DNA of 64,000 bases. Origin: Cylindrotheca closterium. Its lineage: Eukaryota > Bacillariophyta > Bacillariophyceae > Bacillariales > Bacillariaceae. Numbering within the stretch: position 1 is the first letter of the stretch; each line of letters starts with the position of its first letter. The notes below the pieces were generated by a model. That model had not been told where the DNA came from. It searched no databases and saw only the letters and a program-made list of their open reading frames with translations. The translations under genes were made by a program, and so were the position numbers. The stretch lies in the NCBI GenBank assembly GCA_933822405.4, contig CAKOGP040001925.1, positions 137,899 through 201,898 on the forward strand, read 5' to 3'. Below are positions 27,799 through 37,771 of this stretch, piece by piece.

Positions 27799-30036
27799 TT
27801 AGTAGAAGAGCCGGTGCTTCTTTCCACTGGGCTCTGCCTGTGCTTCGTCGTAGAAATCAAAGGACTCAATCTCACTGAACTGGTAAGCACTGTCTTGAGT
27901 CAAGGTATGACCATAGCTCGAATCTTCATCTCGCATCGATTTCATGGATTTCACATGTTCTACTAGTCGCTCAGCGTGATCCGCGGCGTGGCTCGCTGCT
28001 GTTGTCAAACCTTTGGCTACATAGGGTGCCGAGAAACGAGAAATAACATAGACAATTGCAATCGAAGCAACTATCAGGAAGGAAATGATGGCAAGCTTAG
28101 TCGAAATCTCTTCTTCATGAATCGATCGGAACCTCTCTCCAGTATTGTAGCGGAAGGTCTGGAATTTCTCGCCGATGCGGGTGCGGAAGCCTCTCCAACT
28201 CGTAGTCGCCGAGTAGAGCTTGTAGTTGTACAAGTTCTTAAATCGTGATTGACTCATTGCATTCTTTTGGAAGGAATCATTCGATGCTTTTGAATTCATG
28301 ACAGTGCAGACTTCGTCCTGATCGTATGGGTTCTGAATCTCGTAAGCATAAGATTGTCTTCCATTGTATGCTGAAAAATAGCTGTATTCACCATACGGCT
28401 TGTCTTGATTTGTATAGCTCTGGCTGTAGGTTTGATCTTGATTGTTTTGTTGCTGCCCGTTATCGTAGCATGGAATACCAAGCTGGACGACTTGTTGTTG
28501 AAATAGTTGCTGACATGAATTAGCTGCCTGCACATTGGAACCATCCATGTAGTACGAGTAGTAGGCGTCACTTTGTTCTTGATAGTACTCGTTTGTCTGT
28601 TGGTAGGTTTCGTCTTGCTGCTGGCTGTATGCATTGTAAAATTCCTCAGCGTCGGCATAATATTGGCTGGTAGCCTCCTGCTGTTGCTGTTGCTGCTGCT
28701 GATAGTATTCGTAATCAGCTCTTGAATCAAAATCAGGCTCAGTGTATTCATTCGCCTTGCATTCAATGGGTTGGGTGAAGGTGAATTCCATCAGTCCTTT
28801 TGTGAGCTCGTAGTACGTTTTTTGTGGAGAACCGTTCTTGATAATATCCTTGTAGGTACGAGAACTGTCGTAAATGGTGCAATATGCGTCCATGAAGATT
28901 CCGATCTCCATGCCACTTCCATCCGAGTTGCACATCATACCAGCATATGGGTTGCGGAGACTCGCCTTGTAGGAATTGGCGTTCTGGCTTGGACTGCTTG
29001 TTTGCTGATACTGATACTGTTTATCATAATATTGACCTTGGTCTTGCTGCGCCTGTTGGCTGGACTGTTGGTTCTTGTACTAAACAGAAGACACAATGGC
29101 AGTGTTAGATTCAAATGATATGTAAACGAGGAAACACAAAGCATATTGATCCAACTGCTAGTTCCCTTACATTGGTGTAGTAGCCACTGGACCCTGAAGA
29201 GTCAAACATTTTTAGTTCCTTGCACTGCGCTATTTCGGATACCCAGTTCAATGCTGCCTCCATTGGTGTCGAGAACTCCTGTTGTTGCTGATTTCCATAG
29301 TTCCCATAATTTCTTTGTTCCGAGTTTTGACTGTACCCGTCGAAGCAACCAAAACTGTCGCATGTCTCACAATCGATATATTCAATGCTAAAATCATCTT
29401 GCTGGTCCAACTTTCGACGATTGCTGCCATTACTGTTGGAATATTGGGCATTATCGTCGGTATTTTGTGCGTAGTAGTCTTGTGCATAGTAGCTCATTCC
29501 GTCTGAGTCCCCCCATCCCCAGTTTTTCATATTGCTCTCTTCCTTTTCTTCCTGCTCGACGGTAAAGCCATAGTAGTTTCCAATGTTTCCACTGTTCTGA
29601 ACAACACTGTTCCATTCGTTCTGAGCCTTCTGCTGTTGGCAGGTTTGGTAGGACTGTTGACAAACTTGACAGTAATTCGCACGATCGTCGGGAATGGTTG
29701 AGATGAGGCTTTCAACAAAGTCGCTGATGCCAACGGCAAAATCGAATTCCTTCTGGTACCTGTCTGTCACCTTGAAAATGACAAAGTCCGAGATCGACTG
29801 CATATTCTTCCCTTCGTATTGAGTAATGTCTTCATTGAGCGATCGAAGAGAGACGCAACGTTCGAACTCAATTGACTTCGTTCCATCGATTTTAAAGTCT
29901 CCTTGGCGCATGTTCTGAAAGTAGTACTGGTTGACATCTTGGGTGTAATACTCATTGTCTTGGTTGTTTCCATTATTATTGTTGTTGTTGTTGTCGTCGT
30001 TCTGTTGATATGACCCAGAGTTCTTATTGTATCCAT

Positions 30037-30084
<48 letters not shown>

Positions 30085-30346
30085 CATTACTACTTGAGTA
30101 GGTTCCGTAAGAGTTTCCATTGCTGTTGCTGCCGTAGTATTGGTTGGAATTGCTGTTGCTACCATAGGCCTGGTATGATGATGCTGAATCATCAAGCTTT
30201 CTTCTGCCTTGGGCAACGCGGTGCGAGTGCTTCATCAGCCGAAGCTTGTCCATCTTATTCATATGGTGCTGGATGGTCTCACCGCTGATGGATGCGGCAT
30301 CAGACAAGCCGAGAATCGACAAAAGTACAAGGCTCGAAACCTTCAT
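27799..30346 (-). CDS. Asn/Gln/Tyr-rich type I membrane protein (two exons)
   Basis: Exon 1 is 30346-29171 (AAT|GTAAGG), exon 2 is 29079-27799 (TTTAG|TAC), giving 818 residues in frame. It has a signal peptide (1-17), then an Asn/Ser/Tyr low-complexity block with an (SN)n run from a hexamer repeat. A folded part follows with paired cysteines (SDFVIFKVTD, ANYCQVCQQ, IDCETCDSFGC) and another Gln/Tyr-rich region. The motif MCNSDGSGMEIGIFMDAYC precedes one span near residue 720 and a cytosolic tail of about 90 residues. Paralogous to 32208-33935, which lies opposite in orientation beyond one RING gene. Prion-like composition suggests self-association or a cell-surface or wall matrix (inference). 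Confidence 0.85.
30030..30085 (-). repeat. Coding hexanucleotide repeat, (Ser-Asn)n
   Basis: GTTGCT tandem units on the plus strand, read as AGCAAC (Ser-Asn) in the gene on the minus strand. Likely length-polymorphic. Confidence 0.8.
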
Positions 30347-30825
30347 TGCTGATTCGTTGGTGATCTTGTTGGGTGGAGTTATTCATAGCGGAAAGAAGAC
30401 GAACCAGAGTTTGGCATGCCGACTGGCGAGACCATGCGACGTCGCCAGAATAAAATTGCTTAGGTTAGGATGCCTGACGGGCTCGGATATCTCGCTAATT
30501 GCATCACGAAAATTGTCAGACTACTGTAGTTCGACCAAATCGAAACAGTTTTTAAAATCTTAAATGAAACTCATCTTTTGAGTTCGGCTTCTTGGAAAAA
30601 AATCCTAACTACGGTTCATTCAAAGGCGAACATATCATATGTTCCAGAAGGAGGTATGACTCAACTGCGACATCTATGAACACTGATCATGACACGTTCT
30701 TCTGCTGCGAAAACGCACCTTGAACCTTCTGTCTCGCTTCAACAATGAAATGATGAATATCAGAACCCACTAGACGGTTAGAACTTCAGACGGTACCTTT
30801 CACCTACGGTACACTACATGGTACG
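30347..30825. other. Divergent promoter region
   Basis: Lies between the starts of the Asn/Gln-rich gene (minus) and the RING gene at 30826 (plus). No repeat or clear core element noted. Confidence 0.4.
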
Positions 30826-31974
30826 ATGTCTCTATGGATAGTGGTGTTATGGCTTGTGGCTAGTGCTGCGCAACCAATGTCACCTCAGCTGAACGATAAC
30901 TCCACCACAGACAACATCGTCTTCAACTCAAATAATACCATCAGCGTGAATGACACTGATGCCCAACCACCAGGAGCCCCCTCGGTGAGTCATTCACAGA
31001 GCAGTGCTTCTACAAATGCACCCACTACGAAAAATGAATCCTGTCTGAATACTGAAGGATGGACATTTGGAGCCTCAGTGAAATACACCTGTGATGACGA
31101 CTTTGTCTGGTGTTCTGATCCGGGAGCTATGGAGAATTGTTGCAAGTGCAAGGCTTCGTGTTGCAGCTACTGTAAGACCCGTAATCACGCCCAAGATCCA
31201 TACCGACCATGTCAATATAAACCTTCAATGCGACCAACAAGCGTCAGTATGCCAATAAGCCTCTTCAGTGAAGATGAGATTCCTCCTAGTGAAAATAAGA
31301 TTGGCCGACTTGAGCTTGGCCTTATTATTGGAGCATCTGCATTTATTTTACTTTTAATCCTCGTAACGGTAATGATTCGAACCAATGTCCGGCAACGACG
31401 AGAGATATTAAATCTAAGAAGGACGATGGCGGAACGACGAAGAAATTCTCCATCATCAGACAATTCAGATGATGAGGTTTCCTCGGCACGAGACAACAGG
31501 ATACGATTGAGCTTCTTCTTTGACACAGTCCTACCGGACAAGAGTAATGCGAATGCCGTCAGTCTTCGATCCTTTCGTGATGTCATGGAAGCAAGTGAAA
31601 ACGATACCCACTCGGCCACCACGACCCGAAAATCCATGAACGAAACCGGGCCCGAAGAAGGCCCACAAGTCATCAAGCGACAACAATCCAATTCGAGTGC
31701 ATCGACTTCGATTCCGGACCTTCGGAAGACGCTGTCTTTACCGAAACGATCACAGCGATCTCTCCGTAATGTATTCTCCTCCTGGCGCAAGCAATCTAGC
31801 GATGACGAATGCTCCATATGCTTAGAATGCTATAAACCAGGGGAAGCGATTTGCGTCGCGAAAGCAGATACATGCAATCATGTGTTTCACAAGGCTTGTT
31901 TGGTGGAGTGGCTCAAGAATCATGACTGTTGTCCATTGTGCCGGGTGAACCTACTTTTGGAAATGAAAAAGTAA
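30826..31974 (+). CDS. CCKC-module membrane RING-H2 protein (putative E3 ubiquitin ligase)
   Basis: 382 residues, one exon. Signal peptide 1-15, then an Asn/Ser/Thr-rich stalk. The CCKC module is at 73-116 (C..CDDDFVWC..CCKC..CC..C). One span lies at 165-184. RRTMAERRR follows at 198-206, the box FFFDTVLPDKSN at 230-241, and the RING-H2 at 329-372 (C-x2-C-x17-C-x-H-x2-H-x2-C-x10-C-x2-C), with the EWL tryptophan that contacts E2 enzymes in canonical RINGs. The module would be lumenal or extracellular and the RING cytosolic. Sits between two Asn/Gln-rich membrane paralogues. The module has extra Cys-Cys compared with most members, and the DKSN box ends NAN instead of NIT. Confidence 0.9.
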   Translation: MSLWIVVLWLVASAAQPMSPQLNDNSTTDNIVFNSNNTISVNDTDAQPPGAPSVSHSQSSASTNAPTTKNESCLNTEGWTFGASVKYTCDDDFVWCSDPGAMENCCKCKASCCSYCKTRNHAQDPYRPCQYKPSMRPTSVSMPISLFSEDEIPPSENKIGRLELGLIIGASAFILLLILVTVMIRTNVRQRREILNLRRTMAERRRNSPSSDNSDDEVSSARDNRIRLSFFFDTVLPDKSNANAVSLRSFRDVMEASENDTHSATTTRKSMNETGPEEGPQVIKRQQSNSSASTSIPDLRKTLSLPKRSQRSLRNVFSSWRKQSSDDECSICLECYKPGEAICVAKADTCNHVFHKACLVEWLKNHDCCPLCRVNLLLEMKK

Positions 31975-32207
31975 TAGCAACTTTGCCAGTACTCACAGTT
32001 TTCACGTCGTCTGTCCTGTCCTCCGTCAATTTCGTAATTAACGGAAAGGCGCTACCAAAACGGCGAGTCATAACGCTCATGGGCGATAAAAGCTGTAAAT
32101 GGGACGCGCGAGTCACTCCGTTTGGTCTCCTTCCAACGCCAAATCATGATTTTGTGAAACCACAAAGTTGAGGTGAATATCATTTTCACGTTTCCCAAGG
32201 AACCACC

Positions 32208-33935
32208 ATGAAGTACACCGCCCTTGCTGTTGTGGCCATTGTAGCCTTCGCAGATGCTTCTACTGGCATCAACAAGGAAACTATCGAAAGAAGCTTGAAG
32301 CAAGTGGACCAGACAAAGCTCCTTCGTAATGCACGCGAGCTCTACAACAAGAACACCAATAACTACGGGAGCAACAATAACAATAACGGCAATCAGTACC
32401 AGTCACAATCTCAGTATCAGTACAACATGTACCAACAACAGAAACAAAATAGCAACCAGTACAATGGAAACAATCAAAACCAAAACTACCAATTCCAGGT
32501 TGACGGCTCATTTTCTCTCAGATTCGAGACATGTACCTCCTTGACCATCCTAGATGATAACGTGATGGAAAGTGCCGACAATGGATCCGTGCTGCATACG
32601 GCAAAGGATTTTGTTATATTCAAGGCAACGAACAACAAGAAAGTTCAAAAACGATTTGCAGTTGACATTCCTACCTTTGTCAACACTATAGCTGAAACTA
32701 TTCTCTCAGAGAACTACAGTTACTGTGAAGTCTGTAATGATGCTATCGACACTTGTCTTTACACGAGTTCTGGTACCAGTAGCTCGTACCAAGGAAACCA
32801 GTATGGGTACCAAATGGCCAATGGTGGCAACCGCAGGCTTCAAAATGGCGATACTGAACCCATTGACTGCGCCACATGCAAAAAGGTTTGCGGGGCGCAA
32901 ATGACCGCATACAGTTACCAGTCTGAGTATACCGATGAATCAGCGATGGGATGGCTCGAGACCATCTCCCAGTGTGCTCAGCTGAGCAGTGACGACGGAT
33001 ACCAATTGAACAACCTCCAATACGGGAACTACCTTAGCACAAATGGAGACAGCGTTTACACCAACAGCAACAATGGAAATGTGAACAGCAACGGCTACTA
33101 CAACTACCAGGGACAGCAACAGCAGTACTCTGGACAACAGCAACAAACATACGACCAAGTCTATGGTGAAATCTATGCTGGACTAATGTGCAATGCTGAT
33201 GGAACTGGAATGGAGATTGGACTTTTCAAGGACGAAGACTGTACAATACAGAATCCAGCAGATGCATTTAAGAACACCCTCGTGGAGGGCACAGAGCCCT
33301 ACATTTACTACACCAAGACCAAGAGTGTTGTTGAATACCTCTTCCAAGCACCAGTTAGTTGCAAAGGTACTACATACTACAACCCTTATGACAATGCCAA
33401 TGGTTACTCCAGCAACAGTGACAACAGCTACAGTTCTTATCAAGTCCCTCAAGCCAACGAAGGGTGCCAGGACTTGTTTGGTGGAGACTACACTCTCGAT
33501 CTCTCTAGTGGAGACTGCAGCAATGTTGGACAAAACAATGGCAACTACTACAACAACCAAGCCCAAGAGGATGGGTCGCAGTACGGAGAGTATACGTACT
33601 ACAGCTCTTCTGGATGGAAAACATACAGCTACGACATTACGGATGGTGACGATATGTTCCAAGTGTGCACCTCTCTTGAGAAGCAACTCGAGGCAGGAAG
33701 TACTTACACCACAAGCACTCAGGCAAGAAGTAACAACTTGTATGAATACACACATAACATGTCGGTCAATGAACTGCTACGAGAAAAACTCACAGGGGAT
33801 GATATCTTCCTTATCATCGTGGGTGTCCTAGCGGGACTTGCCGCTGTCCTTTTCTGCTTTAAAACGTTCTGGCGCAGACGAAGAGCAAACCGCGACAAGA
33901 GACAAGCTCTCATCAATGCGGGGGAAATGTCTTAG
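32208..33935 (+). CDS. Asn/Gln/Tyr-rich type I membrane protein, paralogue
   Basis: 575 residues, one exon. Signal peptide 1-18. Asn/Gln/Tyr-rich blocks alternate with cysteine motifs shared with 27799-30346: KDFVIFKATN, YSYCEVCNDA, IDCATCKKVC, MCNADGTGMEIGLFKDEDC. One span (IFLIIVGVLAGLAAVLFCF) lies near 535-553, with a short RRRRANRDKR tail. Shorter than the paralogue, lacking its long tail and intron. Membrane-anchored surface or vesicle protein of unknown role. The composition is prion-like, and the shared Cys pairs suggest a folded, disulphide-bonded core. Confidence 0.88.
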   Translation: MKYTALAVVAIVAFADASTGINKETIERSLKQVDQTKLLRNARELYNKNTNNYGSNNNNNGNQYQSQSQYQYNMYQQQKQNSNQYNGNNQNQNYQFQVDGSFSLRFETCTSLTILDDNVMESADNGSVLHTAKDFVIFKATNNKKVQKRFAVDIPTFVNTIAETILSENYSYCEVCNDAIDTCLYTSSGTSSSYQGNQYGYQMANGGNRRLQNGDTEPIDCATCKKVCGAQMTAYSYQSEYTDESAMGWLETISQCAQLSSDDGYQLNNLQYGNYLSTNGDSVYTNSNNGNVNSNGYYNYQGQQQQYSGQQQQTYDQVYGEIYAGLMCNADGTGMEIGLFKDEDCTIQNPADAFKNTLVEGTEPYIYYTKTKSVVEYLFQAPVSCKGTTYYNPYDNANGYSSNSDNSYSSYQVPQANEGCQDLFGGDYTLDLSSGDCSNVGQNNGNYYNNQAQEDGSQYGEYTYYSSSGWKTYSYDITDGDDMFQVCTSLEKQLEAGSTYTTSTQARSNNLYEYTHNMSVNELLREKLTGDDIFLIIVGVLAGLAAVLFCFKTFWRRRRANRDKRQALINAGEMS

Positions 33936-34215
33936 GCTGTAGCGGTCATATAAATTGATTAAAATATGCATTTTTAGTTTGTACTCGGCTCCCAAAAGGC
34001 TTCCTTCATTGCTTTTCGGTCATTCCATCACAGTCTTGATGGAAGAGCTTAGATTGCTTGTCCTTTCAAGAGCCTGTTCTGGAGCCTCTGGACGAACAAA
34101 CCGGCTGACAGAATTTGACATCATCCGCTATTATTGCTCAAATCGCAAATTTGGGCTATAGTTCGTAGTGAAAATTTTGCTGAATCAATCAATCATCAGC
34201 CGTACGTCCAAGCGA

Positions 34216-35574
34216 CTAAAGCTCTGTTTCTTCCCCGTCTACTTCTTCTCGTGAATCGTTTAAGCTAGCCTCCTCGGCCGCTTGTTGACGAGCTTCCATG
34301 TCTTCGTCGGATTCTTCACTTTGACCGTCTTCGTCAGACTCGGATGTATGTGGTTCTTCCATTTCCTGACTGTGGTGAGTTATAGTTATGGTATCTGTTG
34401 GTGGTATCCGTGGCTCGGCTGATGATGCCACGGAACGGTCTACTGATGGTGGCGGGTCATCCACAACCTTCACCTCCTTCATCAGATCCACCCTACACAA
34501 AGGACACCTGTTATTATGCTGAAGCCAGGCAACCACACATTCCTCATGGAACATATGATGGCAGGAGTTAGCAATAGGAACACAAATGGTATCGCCGGGA
34601 CCATAGTTTTCAAGACAAATGCAGCATTCGTCCTTCTGGGCCTGTCGCCTCCAAAAGGAAAGTTTGCTGGGTCGCTTCTTTTGCATTTGAAGCCTTCTGC
34701 GGACGCTACCAGGACTGGTGGGACATTCCAAATCGCAACTGGTTTCCCCGCTTTCGTTGGTGCCCCAAGAGTTAGAGGAGGAAGCTTCACCAGCAGCTTG
34801 CTTAGAGAAGGGGATCGTGCGAAAGTGAAACTGGCGAATGATATTTTCGTGTCGCTTCACTTTGGCAACATATACGGGGTCATCCTTTCCAGCGGCACCC
34901 GGTCGAGTGAGAGCGTCTGCAGTGTCCACTGGAATGGGATACCGAGAATAATCGAGACCTCGTTTCCTTAATTTTCGGAGAATGAAAACAACGTTGACGC
35001 AACAAGATAGCAATATCACCAAAGATACAAAAAGCGCAATCAAATCCAACCCAGAAGAACCAGTAAAGGATGTTGGAGACATGACTCCTTCTGCTTCGAG
35101 TCCGGGTTGGATAGGAATACCTGAATTCTTGGGGTCAGCCTTAGAACTGGGAGATGTTGGTGCTTCATCAGTCGGAGATGTTCCCGTTGCTGTGCAGTTG
35201 GATCCTTCAATACAAACAAGTTTGCACTCGCAGCAGGAAGCTTCTGGCGAGCAAGGAGTAAGGGTGTCATCTTCACAGATGACGTAACGGGATTCCCAAG
35301 TGTTTTTATCAAATACATTCATTTCTCCATGCCCCCATAAAGCGGAGTCTTGACATGGATCAACCATGCTTGCGGGAGCTTCCGTGACTGTGGATTCCGC
35401 ATTCTGGTTGGAAGGAACCCCCAAACTTGAATTAGCGTTGTCGTGAAAGTCGGTCTGATTAAATTCCAATGAATGACCGTCAGCGATTGAAACGTTGCTC
35501 ATTGCACAGGTTTCCCGAATTAGCAACAGCACAAGAAGACCCATAGGACGCAATGATGTGGTTGTTGTCATCAT
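34216..35574 (-). CDS. CCKC-type membrane RING-H2 protein with acidic C-terminal extension
   Basis: 452 residues from the ATG pair at 35574. Signal peptide within 1-26. A divergent cysteine module at 74-127 has CCEC in place of CCKC. Span 176-198, then a basic stop. The box QFHFRTIPFSK (248-258) stands where other members have FYFQTVLPDKS. RING-H2 at 317-360 with x17 spacing. Unlike other members, about 90 residues follow the RING, ending in a Glu/Asp/Ser-rich tail (possible phosphorylation or degradation signal). It is one of the most diverged members. Confidence 0.88.
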   Translation of the reverse strand: MMTTTTSLRPMGLLVLLLIRETCAMSNVSIADGHSLEFNQTDFHDNANSSLGVPSNQNAESTVTEAPASMVDPCQDSALWGHGEMNVFDKNTWESRYVICEDDTLTPCSPEASCCECKLVCIEGSNCTATGTSPTDEAPTSPSSKADPKNSGIPIQPGLEAEGVMSPTSFTGSSGLDLIALFVSLVILLSCCVNVVFILRKLRKRGLDYSRYPIPVDTADALTRPGAAGKDDPVYVAKVKRHENIIRQFHFRTIPFSKQAAGEASSSNSWGTNESGETSCDLECPTSPGSVRRRLQMQKKRPSKLSFWRRQAQKDECCICLENYGPGDTICVPIANSCHHMFHEECVVAWLQHNNRCPLCRVDLMKEVKVVDDPPPSVDRSVASSAEPRIPPTDTITITHHSQEMEEPHTSESDEDGQSEESDEDMEARQQAAEEASLNDSREEVDGEETEL

Positions 35575-36223
35575 AATATCAGAAGGGATTGCCTTGGACA
35601 AGCTGGTGGAACTATATGTTGATGAACTATGTACTTCAGAATGTAGCCGTTTGAAAATGAATCTAAATTCGTTTGTGCGGTTTTGAAGTTTTGGCCGCGA
35701 GCTAGGCTATGCACTGGAGGTACGTATAGTAAGCGAAAACTTCAACTACGTATTTCCGCCTGCATTTTTGAGAGGCGTCATCGCAATCTTCCGGCACATA
35801 ATCAAAACGAGCCAATCAGATAATAATGACCGTGACCATCCATTATATGAGAATTACGAAGAATAAGCTCACCGCAGATGTGATTCCAACCACAAATCTC
35901 TTGGAGGGAAACGAGAACCCGTTCTTGTCAAAAGACTCAAAAGTTAAACCGAATCTCCGCATCCTCCGGCAGAGATCCATTCTTCATGAAAAGAAAGGGC
36001 CCAAAGCACTCCTTGACTCGTTCTTTGGGATAGCTCATAAATTGCCTCGAGCTAGATGAACTGCCATACAGGTACGTCATGGTGACTTACAAGCGGAAGA
36101 TGGTCGTCGTGCCTTATTGGGCCCGAATGAATGTGACGAACCAGCATGGATCCTAGTATTTTTAGGACGATCATCTCCTCTCGCTTGATGATCGGTATCT
36201 TCGATTCATTCATTCCTTCGTAA
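35575..36223. other. Intergenic with a doubtful small open frame
   Basis: A plus-strand ATG frame at 35826-36059 (77 residues, Lys/Leu-rich) has plausible composition but no recognised relative. Nothing else seen. Confidence 0.3.
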
Positions 36224-37573
36224 TCATTCTTGTAATTGTTTCAGTGTTAGTTCACTCCTTTCAATCTCATCCCACATGAGATCTGTCATGGGTTCTTTTT
36301 GAGCAAACAGAAATGTATTTTGGAATCCACCGTTCGTCTGAACTGGCGCTTCCAACAATTTGGTCACGACGCCAACATCCGAATCAGAAACATACTTCAT
36401 CGCTTCATGTAGATGGCGACACCAAGCATCAAACTTGCCTTGCAAATGCCATCGAGGTGGTCCTTCCCATTCTTTTTTCTTCCAGTATCCCGGCGAGCAA
36501 ACTTCCTTGGTGGGGAATGCATATTTTCCAGCTTGAAAATGAGTCTGTTGCTTTTCGTATGCCATTCCGGGCAAGCAACATGGCTTTAGAATAAGACCAT
36601 GAATGGACGGGACCGAATAAAACATTTGAACGGCTTGAATGGACAATGTCCCGCAAAGATGTACGCCCAGGACAAAGCACGGCCCAGTTGATGTTTGACC
36701 CAAACGCTGCTGCAGTCGTCTCATATCCGATGTCTTTTTGAGATTTTGTTTGCTCGTGTGCAACGGAATAGGCCATGTAGAAAAGTAGGATTTCAATTCT
36801 GTACCATCTTCTGCTGTAGTGTAGCTGCCGTAGATGTGATCCCAATTGATGTGGTGTGGTTTGGGTTCGGCATGACACATGGGCCAAGCCTTGTCAATCA
36901 AGACAAACTTTTCGACCTTGTCTGGTGGTAAATATTCACTCAAAATCATGGATAGATATCCCTTTCCACTGCACAGATCCACTATAGTAATCTTGTTTTT
37001 ATTTAGACCACCCTCGTCTGATGGAGGAGGAGGCATGGATCTCACATACTTGTCAATGGCATGAATAATCGGTATGGATTCCAACACTTCCTTCACCACT
37101 CGATCACGCTTGAATAATCGTTTCCATATTCCTCCATCGACTCGCCGATCACCTGATTCCATTGAAACTTGTTGATCATCATCAGCGTCATTACGATCAT
37201 TATTGTTGCCCATTCGATAGCGTTGACGCCACTTTGTCACACAGTGCGACAGATCCACAAATAACTCATCACCATAGGTTTGATGAAGTATTGGACCAGC
37301 TTCTTCTTTCAGCTCGTGATAAAACCAGTCTTGAAACTCATCATCTGACCACCAGACGACGGCACCCGCCGTGTTCTTATTGTTGTCAATACTACTGCTA
37401 CTACATGTCACTGGTGGTGCCTCGCCGTTGTGGTTGACTTTGGATGTGGATCTCAGGTGGAACCTTCGTTCAGAAGAACGAGTCTTTGGGATTACCCAAC
37501 TCTGCACATCATTGATCATGCATATTACCCACACCAACAAAGCAAACGCCGCATGCGTTATTATTGCCATCAT
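36224..37573 (-). CDS. Plastid-directed SAM methyltransferase (Methyltransf_32/METTL25-like)
   Basis: 449 residues from the ATG pair at 37573. The N-terminus is a signal peptide (about 1-25) followed by VQS|WVIPKTRSS and a basic Ser-rich stretch. That resembles the diatom plastid import rule, in which an aromatic residue follows the signal cleavage site. Motif I for SAM, IVDLCSGKGYLS, is at 197-208, with FVLIDK following. LGVHLCGTLS (302-311) and LKPCCLPGM (329-337) match the HLCG and CC signatures of METTL25/TRM13-related enzymes. TRM13-type enzymes methylate tRNA; METTL25 substrates include ribosomal protein. The substrate here is unknown, and a plastid RNA or ribosome target is inference. 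Confidence 0.75.
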   Translation of the reverse strand: MMAIITHAAFALLVWVICMINDVQSWVIPKTRSSERRFHLRSTSKVNHNGEAPPVTCSSSSIDNNKNTAGAVVWWSDDEFQDWFYHELKEEAGPILHQTYGDELFVDLSHCVTKWRQRYRMGNNNDRNDADDDQQVSMESGDRRVDGGIWKRLFKRDRVVKEVLESIPIIHAIDKYVRSMPPPPSDEGGLNKNKITIVDLCSGKGYLSMILSEYLPPDKVEKFVLIDKAWPMCHAEPKPHHINWDHIYGSYTTAEDGTELKSYFSTWPIPLHTSKQNLKKTSDMRRLQQRLGQTSTGPCFVLGVHLCGTLSIQAVQMFYSVPSIHGLILKPCCLPGMAYEKQQTHFQAGKYAFPTKEVCSPGYWKKKEWEGPPRWHLQGKFDAWCRHLHEAMKYVSDSDVGVVTKLLEAPVQTNGGFQNTFLFAQKEPMTDLMWDEIERSELTLKQLQE

Positions 37574-37771
37574 AAAAAACAAATATCATCATCTGGAGAA
37601 TATTACAAGATCAACGCACATGCGGTGCATTTTGATGGATTACATCGACCTTTATAAGGGCTAGAGAAGTACCAGGTTAGATTTCAGATTTTCCATGCAT
37701 TTTTCTTGTCGTGTAATAAAATATATTGTAGGAATAATAAGAGACATACATACTGAAGTATAAAAGACTAC

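Noticed and set aside
35826..36059. 77-codon plus-strand frame
   Set aside because: Plausible composition only; no support from motif, paralogue or splice context.
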